Assembly: GCF_009755355.1 (NCBI RefSeq)
Contig: NZ_WQLB01000016.1
Location: 1 to 64,000 of the forward strand
From: Deinococcus arboris
GTDB lineage: Bacteria > Deinococcota > Deinococci > Deinococcales > Deinococcaceae
DNA length: 64,000 bases
Reading direction: 5' to 3'
Positions 51,124-61,200 of this stretch are shown one piece after another; positions within the stretch are counted from its first letter, which is position 1, and each line of letters opens with the position of its first letter. The notes under the pieces are model-generated. The model was given only the letters and a program-made list of their open reading frames with translations, ran no database searches and was not told the DNA's origin. A program made the translations under genes and the position numbers.

Positions 51124-52437
51124 TTAGGCAGGCGAGAGCTGCGGGTAGAGGGCAGGTAGCTCTTGGTGCAACTTCACGGTTACTACTTTCAGATAGCGGT
51201 GTTCAGGTAATTCAATTTCGGGAAAATTATCGGGCAAGCCTGGAAGGTGGGGATAGATCAGCCATAACTCTCGATGTCCCATTTCGTGTTGAAACGCTGC
51301 ACTATAGGACAACATCTGATAAACGTCAGCATTATTAATTCCATGAGGAAAGCTGCGATCTGTCCTTAATTGTTTCCATTTGGTGTCGGCGATAATTACA
51401 GGCTGACCTGGGGGATAGATTGTGAGGTCAGGGCGTAAGGCGAAAATAGGACGCCTTTTGTTGGAAAGGCGAGATGTGAAGCTCCCGAGGTGTCTCCCCT
51501 TGACTTGCGTTTCTATCTGCCAATCAGGATTCTGTCGGCGGAGGAGATGCGCTACGTATGTTTCATACACCCGGTTCATATCGAACAGCACTGCTGTCAC
51601 ACGTGAAGCTGTGCCTGCTGTCAAAGGGTTGAGCTCATTGAGGATCAGACGGCAGATGTCGAGGGCGGGGGTGAAGTGGATATAGCCACGCTCCAGCTTC
51701 CAACGCGTGAAGTCCCGGCGAACATCCCGGCTGGCAGGCACGTCCGCTAGGGCGTGCAACAGCTCACTCGCGAGCCGTCGACTGTCGCTTCGAGCAGTCA
51801 TACGGGCGATGCGCTCGATCGCCAGACGCACCAAGCGTGTCTCCGGACGATCCGGAAGAAACTCGTCATAGGACACATGTAGTAGATGTGCCCGGTGGGG
51901 CGGTTGCCGAAGTTGCCGCGGCATATCCAGGCGGCCCCGTAATCCCGCCCGTTCTTCCCGAACCTTTTGGTAGGCATGGGGGACGCCTCGGCGGATGGCG
52001 GCTCGCAATATTTCCAGGCCGTAACGCAGTACCACTTCGAACAGCGGCATCCGCGCGGGGTCAAGGTCCGCGGGCAGAGCTGCGCGGTAGTTATCACCAG
52101 CGACGGTCAACATCCTGAGCAGCAGTGAGCGGCTGCGGGTGACAGCTTCTCCGTCTGCTTCACCATCCCGCTCATGGGTCTTGGGCAGGAGTTCAACTGT
52201 CGTGCCGTCCGGGGTGCGGATCACGCCAACCCACTGTTGCAGGCGCAGTGCGGGCTGGTTGCCACGCAGAGTAGGGCGAGCGATCACCTCTTCCTGACCC
52301 TTGTTCCCCTCTATAGGCGTCTGAAGAAAGACCCGCAGAGCATCAAAGGACTCAGGCGGGAGGGCGTGTACCCCGGCCACCGCAGGGGCAGCGCCGCGCA
52401 CGAGGAGGTCGTACTCGCGGGCGATAATGTAGGTCAT
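51124..52437 (-). CDS. mcrC: McrC, nuclease subunit of McrBC
   Basis: A 437-aa McrC. N-terminal McrB-interacting beta domains (~1-130) lead to a C-terminal PD-(D/E)xK nuclease: RPDLTIYPPGQPVIIADTKW around residues 340-360 supplies the Asp and Asp-x-Lys. With McrB it cleaves DNA carrying methylated or otherwise modified cytosine. Its start overlaps the McrB stop by 4 nt. Length is larger than E. coli McrC (348 aa), in line with many non-enteric members. Confidence 0.93.
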   Translation of the reverse strand: MTYIIAREYDLLVRGAAPAVAGVHALPPESFDALRVFLQTPIEGNKGQEEVIARPTLRGNQPALRLQQWVGVIRTPDGTTVELLPKTHERDGEADGEAVTRSRSLLLRMLTVAGDNYRAALPADLDPARMPLFEVVLRYGLEILRAAIRRGVPHAYQKVREERAGLRGRLDMPRQLRQPPHRAHLLHVSYDEFLPDRPETRLVRLAIERIARMTARSDSRRLASELLHALADVPASRDVRRDFTRWKLERGYIHFTPALDICRLILNELNPLTAGTASRVTAVLFDMNRVYETYVAHLLRRQNPDWQIETQVKGRHLGSFTSRLSNKRRPIFALRPDLTIYPPGQPVIIADTKWKQLRTDRSFPHGINNADVYQMLSYSAAFQHEMGHRELWLIYPHLPGLPDNFPEIELPEHRYLKVVTVKLHQELPALYPQLSPA

Positions 52438-54539
52438 GGCGACGAATAGACGCCCTGGAAGGCGCTCAGGCGCCCAAAGGCTTTCTCGTTGTAGCTGTAG
52501 CGGCGGCGCTCACTCTGGCCAGTGTCACGCCTGCGGACGTGAATGAACTGGTCGGCCTCCTCCGTTTTTTGGTCGTCGCCCAGTACCTCGCGGATACTGT
52601 TCCAGTCCTCGAAGAAGTACTCTTCCAGAAGAGGCAGGATCTTATTGCGCAGCGCGCCTGCCACCTGCTCCAGCGTAGGCTGGACCCCCAGCAGGTATGC
52701 GTGCCCAATCATCTGATCCCGGCTTAGCCGCTCTTCAATACGCTCATTGAGGGATCGCAAGAAAGCTTGAAGGTTCAGTGTGCCCCCATCGAGTTCTAAG
52801 GCGTCCGGCAGCAGGCTGGGATCAGGCCAGACAGCGCTGAAGGTGAAACGTCGCCGAAGGGCAGCGTCCAACTGCGTCAGACTCCGGTCGGCGGTGTTCA
52901 TGGTGCCAATCACGTAAAGGCTCTGCGGCACGCTGAGGTTCCGCTTGCTGAGTGGAAGCTGCACCATCAAGGCCTCGGCTGCCCCAGCGCGCTTGCCCTC
53001 TTCCAGCAGAGTCATCAGTTCCCCAAACACCTTGGAGACGTTTCCCCGGTTGATCTCGTCAATGATCAAGACGTGCGCCCGCAGAGTGCCCTCGGCCTCC
53101 TCATCACCAACCGCGCCGCCCGCCTGCCGCACGGCCCGCAAGAACAGGCCATCCTCCAGATCGTAGGTCAGTTGACCGCCCTTCATCACGGGTTTGAGAC
53201 CCTCGATAAAGTCTTCGTAGCCGAAAGACTGATGGAAGGTCATGAAGGTCACGCGGCCCTCTGCCACCAGCTCATCGTAGCGGGCCTTGCGAGCGTCACG
53301 CTGGTTCTTCTCGCTGTGCGAGGAGGCAAAGGACGGTTCCAGAATTTTCAGCGCCTCGTCAATGACTGAGTACGTTTTTCCAGTGCCGGGTGGGCCATAC
53401 AGAATCTGGTTCAGGGGCACCCCTGGCGGTGCACGGAACTTTACCTCAGGTGTAGATACATCAGGCGGGAGAATGACCTCGCCTTCCTCCTGCGCAGCGA
53501 CCCACGCGCCATAGGACAGGGCCGGAAAGCCAGAGGCGAGGTCGCGGGCCTGTTCCAGCACCTGCTCGTAATCCGAAAGCGTTCGCACCTCCGCCGCACC
53601 GCTCACGCCCAGTTCGTCCAAGTACGGCACGACAATGCCATTGAGCGGCAAGAACGCGTCGGGATTTAGCCAGAATAGGCCTTGCGTGAGCTTGGGGACG
53701 CCCACCTGCTGAATCTCCAACGCACGCTCGAAGGTTCGTTTTTCCAGCGTGCCGTCCACCGCCTGCCGTGCTAATGCCCACAGGGTTGGCAGGTCGTCCG
53801 GCTTCCGCTTGCTGCGGTAGGGAAAGAACCAGGCGTTCATGGGGTTGCTCCAAGGCACGCCGATCAAGCTGGCCGGGGCAGGCTCAGAGATGCCCAGTTT
53901 CTCCCCGATGAAGGCGAACAGCTCCTGCACCCGTGCGTCCGTCTTGTGCTTGAGTACCAACGAGAAGAAGGTAAAAGGGTCAATGACCGTCAGTTCCTCG
54001 CCCTCGTCGTGACCTACAGATATTCCCGCCTGCCGCAGCAGCCGGATCAGGGCCGGGTGCCGGTCCACCTCATGAAATTCCAAAAGTTTGTGGGCGAGAG
54101 CTTTGAAGAACGGCGGCCACTCGAATACCGGTTCCTTCTGCAGGCCCTGAAACACAGGCCCTGGCGTCAGCCCCGCTCGCCAGTCACTGTAGCTCTGCCC
54201 AGTGCTCTGTTCCTTCCAAGCCGCCTGACCACTCTGCGCCCGCCCTAACGTGACCGCTGCTGCCGCACTCACGGAGTCAAACACCACGTCCTGCGTATAC
54301 ATCAGGCGTGTGAGGTCATCGGTCTTTACCAAACGGCCCTCACTGATCAGTGAGCTGCGCAGCGCAAAGTAGTTGTGCCCAGTGAATGAGGGCGTCGCCT
54401 CTGCCCGCGCCTGACTGCCTGCCCGGACCACGAACCCTTTGCCCTGTGGAAAGCCGGTGGCCTGCACGCCCGAGCTGACCAGCTCAAAGAGGGGGGGTGC
54501 GGTGCTTGGTCCTACTCCAGTTCCTGCCTGTCCTGTCAT
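52434..54539 (-). CDS. mcrB: McrB, GTP-dependent motor subunit of McrBC
   Basis: A 701-aa AAA+ protein. The N-terminal ~360 residues should carry the modified-DNA recognition domain; they do not resemble E. coli McrB's DUF3578 domain closely and may define a different specificity. The motor has Walker A YGPPGTGKTYS near residue 383, Walker B LIIDEINRGN near 505 and the McrB GTP-specificity signature MNTADRSL near 555, then an Arg-finger region RRRFTF. It forms the hexamer that activates McrC. Confidence 0.93.
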   Translation of the reverse strand: MTGQAGTGVGPSTAPPLFELVSSGVQATGFPQGKGFVVRAGSQARAEATPSFTGHNYFALRSSLISEGRLVKTDDLTRLMYTQDVVFDSVSAAAAVTLGRAQSGQAAWKEQSTGQSYSDWRAGLTPGPVFQGLQKEPVFEWPPFFKALAHKLLEFHEVDRHPALIRLLRQAGISVGHDEGEELTVIDPFTFFSLVLKHKTDARVQELFAFIGEKLGISEPAPASLIGVPWSNPMNAWFFPYRSKRKPDDLPTLWALARQAVDGTLEKRTFERALEIQQVGVPKLTQGLFWLNPDAFLPLNGIVVPYLDELGVSGAAEVRTLSDYEQVLEQARDLASGFPALSYGAWVAAQEEGEVILPPDVSTPEVKFRAPPGVPLNQILYGPPGTGKTYSVIDEALKILEPSFASSHSEKNQRDARKARYDELVAEGRVTFMTFHQSFGYEDFIEGLKPVMKGGQLTYDLEDGLFLRAVRQAGGAVGDEEAEGTLRAHVLIIDEINRGNVSKVFGELMTLLEEGKRAGAAEALMVQLPLSKRNLSVPQSLYVIGTMNTADRSLTQLDAALRRRFTFSAVWPDPSLLPDALELDGGTLNLQAFLRSLNERIEERLSRDQMIGHAYLLGVQPTLEQVAGALRNKILPLLEEYFFEDWNSIREVLGDDQKTEEADQFIHVRRRDTGQSERRRYSYNEKAFGRLSAFQGVYSSP

Positions 54540-54755
54540 GTGACATTCTCCCTTGCCCGCCTATCAATCCCAACAGCTGCTTCAGCTACCCCTTGTTCCA
54601 ACGCCCAGACCTCATGCGGGATCTCCGTTGTGAAAGCTGCTTACTAGGACTGTGATGGGGCATGAGGCTATATGCTTACTGTCTGCGCATAACGATGGGA
54701 ATAAAAGAAGGTCTCTATGATATTCGGGATGGGTCTTAGTATAATCAATCCTCAG

Positions 54756-57700
54756 TCAGGAATTTTTCATCCATATACCTATGTCTTCTAACAATACATA
54801 ATTCAATTGGTCTTCGTCTATATTATATTGCTCCATAATATATGCGTCAACTTCATTTAAAATAGATTTGGTCTTATCCGAGAGACTGATGGGAAACATA
54901 GATTTGACTTTAGTAGGGATGCCCTTCTCGCCTGCAAGCTCATTTACTGCTAACACGCGTTGTATATTGTCGAAAATTTCAACTGCCTGTAGCCAATTTA
55001 AACCAAGGTTGGATAAGATTATCAAATCTGCCCTACGTGTATAATCATGTAGACTTCTGTAATTATAATTCCCTACATAGTATCCAGCATGACTTTTAAA
55101 TCTTAGGGCAAGATTTTTTTCTTCGCCTAAGATAATTCCTATCTTTCTTAAAAGATCAAGCGCGCGTGAATTCATCTTAGATATGTTGGCCAAGTAGTCG
55201 TTCAATAAGCCGGAAGTAACGTGGAATCCATCACCTACCGCTAGCCAAGCGGTGAGATACAATTCACCTACTAAACTTGCCAAGGCCACCTCTCCACTTA
55301 TTCGTGAGGGTATGTTAAGCCATCCCACTTGATTCGACGGAACACTTTCTAGCGTCTCCAAGTCAAGATTTGGAGGGGCAGTGGTAAAAGCAGAAATAAA
55401 ATTGAGGGCCGCTTTACCGTAGCCGATTTTAGATCCGCCATGTCTTTGGGTACTGCCATCAAAAAGTTTGAGAACTACAGATAGTACCTGTCCATTACTA
55501 GATCGAATGAACTCATTTCGCTTGAAGACCTTATCTTTATAGATGCCGTATTCTATAACTTCCATTAGATATGGACGAAATACAGACCTCCATCTATACA
55601 TTCGAGTCGTCGATAATGTTTCGGGTTGGATACCTTTTGATACCATAAATATAGTGCATCTTACGGCCGCACCGGTGAATAAAGGAGATGGAAGTATGTC
55701 AAACGTGCTAAAATATGAATATCCTGATGAAGAAATCTTTTTTCTGAGATCAAAGAAGCCATCAGAGAACATTAGTGATATAGGGACTATGAGACCCACA
55801 GTTCCATCGCTTCTCGATAATGCCAGGCTTCTCTCTGATACATTGGCATATATATCTGGGTACTTCTTGCCAAGAATCTTATATCCAACAGACGATGCGG
55901 CGACGTAAGGTGGGTTCCCTACAATGCAGTCAAATCCGCCCCGGCCCATCACATGATGAAATTCAATAAACCAGTGGAAGGGCTGGTGACTCTTGCGCCA
56001 GGCCTCGAAGCTACCGGGCTTCTTCTTCTCGTCGATGCCGTAGTCGGCAGCGAGGTAGCTGTTTAACAAGGCTTCCAGTTCAACCAGACGGTCGCGCAGT
56101 TCCTTTTTATTGGCGGGCGTAACCTGGCCTCCGCGCTTGAGCTGCTGCTCGCGGAACAGCTCTTCCAGAAGGTCAATCTCCCCAGCCTTTTCTTCAATCT
56201 GCTCCCAGGTGACGGCGCTGGTACTAAGCAGAGCACCCCGTACGGCGTGCTCTGCTTCCTCGCGTGTAGCGTACCCAACCAACGTGTTGCCCGTGCGGAT
56301 GTTGAAGTCAATGTCTGGCAGGGGTTCCAGGCCCATATTGGGCTTGTAGTCGTCCTTCTGACTGAAGGCCATCAGCTTCAGAAAGAGGCGCAGCTTGGCG
56401 ATCTCCACCGCCTCGGCCATGATATCCACGCCGTACAGGTTGCGAATAATGATCTGCTTCAGTACGTAGTACTGCGGATCGTGATGCGTCTGCTCAGCCA
56501 GCACCTCGCGGAAGTCAGGTAGCTTGTTGTCGCCTACGGCCAGGGCAGCCACCATCCCGGCCATCCGTTCCAGGCAGAGGTGGTATAGCGGGGCCAGAAT
56601 GCCCGCAGCGGCGAACAGGAATGCGCCACTGCCACACGCGGGGTCCAGCACTGTCACAGTTATGATGGCTTTCCAGATGGCGCGGATCAGTTCAGAGCCT
56701 TCGGCGTACCGAATCACATCCTGAGCAAAAGTGATGATGTCCAAGTTGAGTGTAATAAGTTCGGGCACGCTTTGGACTTCTCCACGCTCCAGCTTGCCGC
56801 GCACCTCTGCGTAGCGGTTGCGCCGGGCCACCACTTCTCGCCAGATTTCGGTGGGGAGGGCGTACTCATCGTCCGCCCTCTTGTTCCACGCCTCACGTTT
56901 TTTAAGCAGGTCGGGTTGGTTGGGGTCTAGACCCGCTTTGATGTGCTCGGGCAGTTCGTACTCGCTGCCCTTGCGTATGGCGGCATGGATGTAACGGTCA
57001 GGGTTTTCCTTTAACAGATCCCAGACGGTACGCTCACCCTCGAACGCTACTCGGCAGTCCTCGCGGGCGTGTTTCAGCACGAAGGGCAGGATGGTGTTTT
57101 TGCTGATATACTCGGTGATGTCTTCCTTCGTGTAGTACGCGCCCATCTGCTTATTGTTGATGTACTGCTCGAAGATGTAGCCCAGCACATCCGGGTTAAT
57201 CTCCGGCTTGCCGGACTCGTCCGCCTCAGCCTCGGCTCTCTCGTCGATGGTCCAGCGCCAGCCCTCGAAAAAGGCAAAGACCTTCTCAAAGGCCGCGTCA
57301 GGAATCTCAATAGCACCGTTCTCCTGCTCGATGCGGTGTTCCTCGAACAGACCACCGTTCAAGTAGGGTACTTTGCCAATTAAGGAGGTCAGTGCCGGGT
57401 CATGCGGCACCGCTCCCAAGCCCTCGTGGAAGAGGCGCAGCAAAAAGGCACGATAGAAGCTCTGAAACTTCCCGCTACCGCGCTGTGCTTGAACTTTTTT
57501 GAGCCGGTTCCTTAGGTAATCGAGGTCGCCGTCGAGGTACTCCTTTTTCTGGATGAAGTACACGAACATCAGGCGGTTTAACGTCAGGCCTGCGTAGTGT
57601 TCCCGGTCCTCGCCTTCAACACCCGCAATCTGGTCTTTGAACGTGCTCCTGATCCGGTCAAATTCCTTGTAAAACTTTTTGGTGACCTTCTCAATCTCAA

Positions 57701-58184
57701 TGTTGCTCGCTTTCCGGGCCACATCGATGGTGGTCAGGCCGTTCAGGTCCTCGTCCAGACTGACGTAGAGGCTTTTTAAGTAATAGATCAGGGCCTCGTT
57801 GCGCAAGCCGCGCTTGTACTCAACGGTGTAGAGGCTGGCCGCCTTACCCTGCTCCTTCTTGTGTCGCACCCAGAGGGCTTGATCCCCACCCGCGTTGCTG
57901 TAGATCACCAGACGTTCGGCCGCTTTGGCATCCAGCTTGCGTTCTAATTTGCGGATAATGTCTCTGCCAGGCAGTTTCCCATCCTGGGTTGGGCTGGCAC
58001 GGTACACCACGAAGTTGACCTTGCGGGCCAAGGGCGTGAACGTGAACGTCTGCCCGTCTGCCTCCTCACTAATCGAACCGCCTTGCGGGTTGTCCCAACC
58101 GAGTTCTTCAGTGAACAGGGGACGCAGGTCAGGGGCTTGCAGCGCTTTGCGCAGGGCTTGCGGGCTTGGAGCTTGATCGGTCAT
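54756..58184 (-). CDS. Adenine-specific DNA methyltransferase, Eco57I/DrmMI-like
   Basis: An 1142-aa class I DNA methyltransferase. An N-terminal ~340-residue region (KNVNF-type, with helical parts and YTKEDITEYIS near 370) is followed by motif I VLDPACGSGAFLF (~511) and motif IV GNPPYVAAS (NPPY ~757), which define N6-adenine methylation. The final ~380 residues are the target-recognition part and are AT-rich, unlike the rest of the gene. The ATG at 58184 has GGAGG 4 nt upstream. No endonuclease motif was recognised. The gene follows the PLD-SNF2 helicase by 52 nt, and the two should form one defence system with the helicase as the restriction arm. The order and sizes recall DISARM class 1 components, but DrmA/DrmB are absent. 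Confidence 0.85.
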   Translation of the reverse strand: MTDQAPSPQALRKALQAPDLRPLFTEELGWDNPQGGSISEEADGQTFTFTPLARKVNFVVYRASPTQDGKLPGRDIIRKLERKLDAKAAERLVIYSNAGGDQALWVRHKKEQGKAASLYTVEYKRGLRNEALIYYLKSLYVSLDEDLNGLTTIDVARKASNIEIEKVTKKFYKEFDRIRSTFKDQIAGVEGEDREHYAGLTLNRLMFVYFIQKKEYLDGDLDYLRNRLKKVQAQRGSGKFQSFYRAFLLRLFHEGLGAVPHDPALTSLIGKVPYLNGGLFEEHRIEQENGAIEIPDAAFEKVFAFFEGWRWTIDERAEAEADESGKPEINPDVLGYIFEQYINNKQMGAYYTKEDITEYISKNTILPFVLKHAREDCRVAFEGERTVWDLLKENPDRYIHAAIRKGSEYELPEHIKAGLDPNQPDLLKKREAWNKRADDEYALPTEIWREVVARRNRYAEVRGKLERGEVQSVPELITLNLDIITFAQDVIRYAEGSELIRAIWKAIITVTVLDPACGSGAFLFAAAGILAPLYHLCLERMAGMVAALAVGDNKLPDFREVLAEQTHHDPQYYVLKQIIIRNLYGVDIMAEAVEIAKLRLFLKLMAFSQKDDYKPNMGLEPLPDIDFNIRTGNTLVGYATREEAEHAVRGALLSTSAVTWEQIEEKAGEIDLLEELFREQQLKRGGQVTPANKKELRDRLVELEALLNSYLAADYGIDEKKKPGSFEAWRKSHQPFHWFIEFHHVMGRGGFDCIVGNPPYVAASSVGYKILGKKYPDIYANVSERSLALSRSDGTVGLIVPISLMFSDGFFDLRKKISSSGYSYFSTFDILPSPLFTGAAVRCTIFMVSKGIQPETLSTTRMYRWRSVFRPYLMEVIEYGIYKDKVFKRNEFIRSSNGQVLSVVLKLFDGSTQRHGGSKIGYGKAALNFISAFTTAPPNLDLETLESVPSNQVGWLNIPSRISGEVALASLVGELYLTAWLAVGDGFHVTSGLLNDYLANISKMNSRALDLLRKIGIILGEEKNLALRFKSHAGYYVGNYNYRSLHDYTRRADLIILSNLGLNWLQAVEIFDNIQRVLAVNELAGEKGIPTKVKSMFPISLSDKTKSILNEVDAYIMEQYNIDEDQLNYVLLEDIGIWMKNS

Positions 58185-58236
58185 GAGGCCTCCGGGCCAG
58201 GGAATCAACGGTGGGTTGGAGCAGCATCAAAATGCT

Positions 58237-61200
58237 TTACATCGGTATAAGACCCAGTGAGCAAAGAATTTCTGGTTCGGAATGACGCAGGTCATCGGTT
58301 GGCACGGTCAAACGCCCTTCCTGATGAAGTTGAATTACCAGCTGAATCAACGCGTCGTCGCCAATGCGAGTGCGGAAATGCCCCCCCAGGGTGTTTCGTG
58401 CGCCCTCTTGTATAGGGGCAGCCAGTAGGTCTTCGAGCACGGCTTTGAGCTCTGGATCCGTGAAGAGTGAGCCCTCGCGGGTATCCTGAATGTGCTTGAG
58501 ACGCTCGTATAGCTTGCGGCGGGTGCTGCCAGGTGTTCCCAGTGCCCCGGCACTGCCAGACGCTTCCTCTTCCACCACCCGGCGGGCAGCACGCTCCACA
58601 AGGTCATGATGATTGGGCAGTGCTGGTAGGGCGGATATGTCTGGGTGACAGGCCGCCGCCCGCAGAATGGCGATCTGGCTTTCAGTAACGCTGGCCCCCT
58701 GCTCGTCCAGCCAGGCGAGCGCATCATTGCCCTGCGGCGTGCGCAGGTACACCAGGGCCCCACCTGGCAGTGCGGGCGTGGCGGCGTGCGACCGGGCGGC
58801 GTAAACCACGCTCGGCAACTTCGGAATCAGGTCGAGCAGGCCAGGATCATCGTCGGTGGCGTTCTTCCAGATCTGGTACGCCTCGCTCGCCAGATCAACC
58901 TCGCCGTCACCTACCTCGTCCAGAATCCCAGCCTTTTCGTTGTACAGGTCGCGCAGGTCGCTGGCGGCCTCCTCGTCATCGAAGAATGCCTCGTCACCAC
59001 CCACCACCTGCCCAGCGTCCCGCAGGCGGCTGCTGACTCGGGCACGCAAGCCAATCAGTTTCTCCACGCCGTCAGAGGGAATAAACGAGTAGGCGTAAAC
59101 CGTATCGGACTGCTGTCCGATGCGGTCCACGCGCCCGGCCCGTTGAATCAGGCGGATGATCGCCCAGGGCAAGTCATAGTTCACCACCACAAAGGCGTCT
59201 TGCAGGTTTTGCCCCTCCGACAGCACATCAGTGGCGATCAGCACGCGCAGTTCATCCTGCACACGTTGGCCCCGCGGGGCGAAGCGGCGGGCCAGCTCGG
59301 TAGGATTGCGGCTCTCGCCCGTCACTGAGGCCAGGCGGGTCACATCTTGGCCTGTCAATTCCCGTTCCAGGTACCGGGCCGTATCGGCAAACTGCGTAAA
59401 GATCAGTACCTTGTCCTGAGCGTGTGGCCCGGTCAGAAGCGTGCGCAGCGTCGCCAGCTTCGCGTCCGCCTGCGCCTGCCAATGGCCTGCAGCTGACAAA
59501 ATCTCTTGCAGAGCGTCGTTGTCGGCCTGAAGATCCTCACTCAGCGCTGGTGTGAACAACGCGGCAGGGAGCCACTTGAAGCGGTTGTGGTACTGACCGG
59601 AGAACATCTGGTACACGTCCCCATAGCTCACCTGCTGTCCTTCGTCACTTAGCCGCGCGGTGTCGTCCGCGTTGCCCACATCGTTGACCACGCTGCTCTC
59701 GTCCTCGTCAATGGAATCTAACAGGGCCGCGTCCTGCGAGCCGACTGGTACAGGCAGGCCATTCGCGAGCGCGTGGAGCAGCACCCCATTACGACGGATA
59801 TGCCGCTCGACCGATTGCAGGAAGGCAAAGCCACTGCTTTCCAGGCGTTTGAAGAAGTTGGTACGGACGAATCCCTTGAGGCGCTCGCCTGCCCGCGAGA
59901 GGTCCTTGAGCGTGTTCAGTTCTGCAGTGCTGGGACTGTGCTCAAGCAGCGGCGTGACGTAGTTGCCCAGGCCGTAGCGAGGCAGGCGCAGGCCGTCAAT
60001 CACGTCCACCACCTGCGTGCTGTACAGCGAAGCGTACTGATCATCTACCGGAAAGGCCAGGGTGCGGGGCTGACGCACTGGGAAGTAATACCGCTGGCCA
60101 TTCGGGTAGGCCAGATAAGACCGCTGCCGGGCCTCGTCGAATTCGGTGTAATTGTTCTGGATGAACGTCCGGGTCCGGCGTACCAGAAAGAGCCGCATCA
60201 GGTCACGCCAGTCGTCGGCGTCGCCGCTGTGCTCAAAGGCGCGGATGGAACGTACAGCACACTGGTGCTTGCGGACGAATCCGATCTCACCGTCAGAAAT
60301 GGTGCGCAGGTACGCTTCCGGACGAATGCCGATGTCACGTTCTTCGGGAAGGAACAGCCGAAGCTGGCTGGACAGGTCCAGATAGGTCTTGTTGTACGGC
60401 GTAGCAGTCAGGAGCACCACATGGCTGTCGTTGCGGGCAATGTAGTCCCGGATGGCCGCATAGGTCTTGCCTTCGCGGTTACGCAGGTTATGACTTTCAT
60501 CGATCACCACCAAGCGGTAGCGGCGCAGGTCGGGCAGCTTACTGCGCGCCTGGCTCTGAGCCATGACTTCCGCCCGCAGGCCGTAATCCTTTCGGTACTG
60601 CTCCCACATCGGCACCAGATTGACCGGGCAGAGGATCAGCGTGTCGAAGTACTGGTCTTCCATCGTGCGAATCAGAGCCGAGGCCATCATGGTTTTGCCC
60701 AGGCCTACCACGTCCCCGATCATCACGCCGCCTCGATTTACCAAGTGGTGCGCAGCGATTTTTACGGCGGCGGCCTGGAACTCAAACAGCGGTGTGGGAA
60801 AGTTGCGTGGCAACTGAAACTCCGCGATACCGGCTCGCGCTTCCCGTGAGAGGTGATAAGCGATCTTCAGGTAGATGTGATAGGGAGAACGCAGGGTTTC
60901 GGACGCCCAGCTCTCTTCTAGGATGGTCAGGAGGTCATCCGTCAATTCCAGACAGAAGCGGTCATTCCAGCGGTCGGCAAACCAAGCTTCCAGCTTCAGA
61001 GCAGTGTCTTGCTCCACCACATCCAGGTTGAGTTCGCCCTGCCCGCTCAGGCCAGAGAAGGTCAGATTCGAGCTGCCCACGTAGCCAATCAGCGGGGCCT
61101 TCCGATCTACTCGGCGCACCAGGTACAGCTTGGCGTGAAGAGGATGGCGCAGAAAGAGCTTGACCTGCACCTTGCCCTGCCGGATGTGGCGGATCAAATC

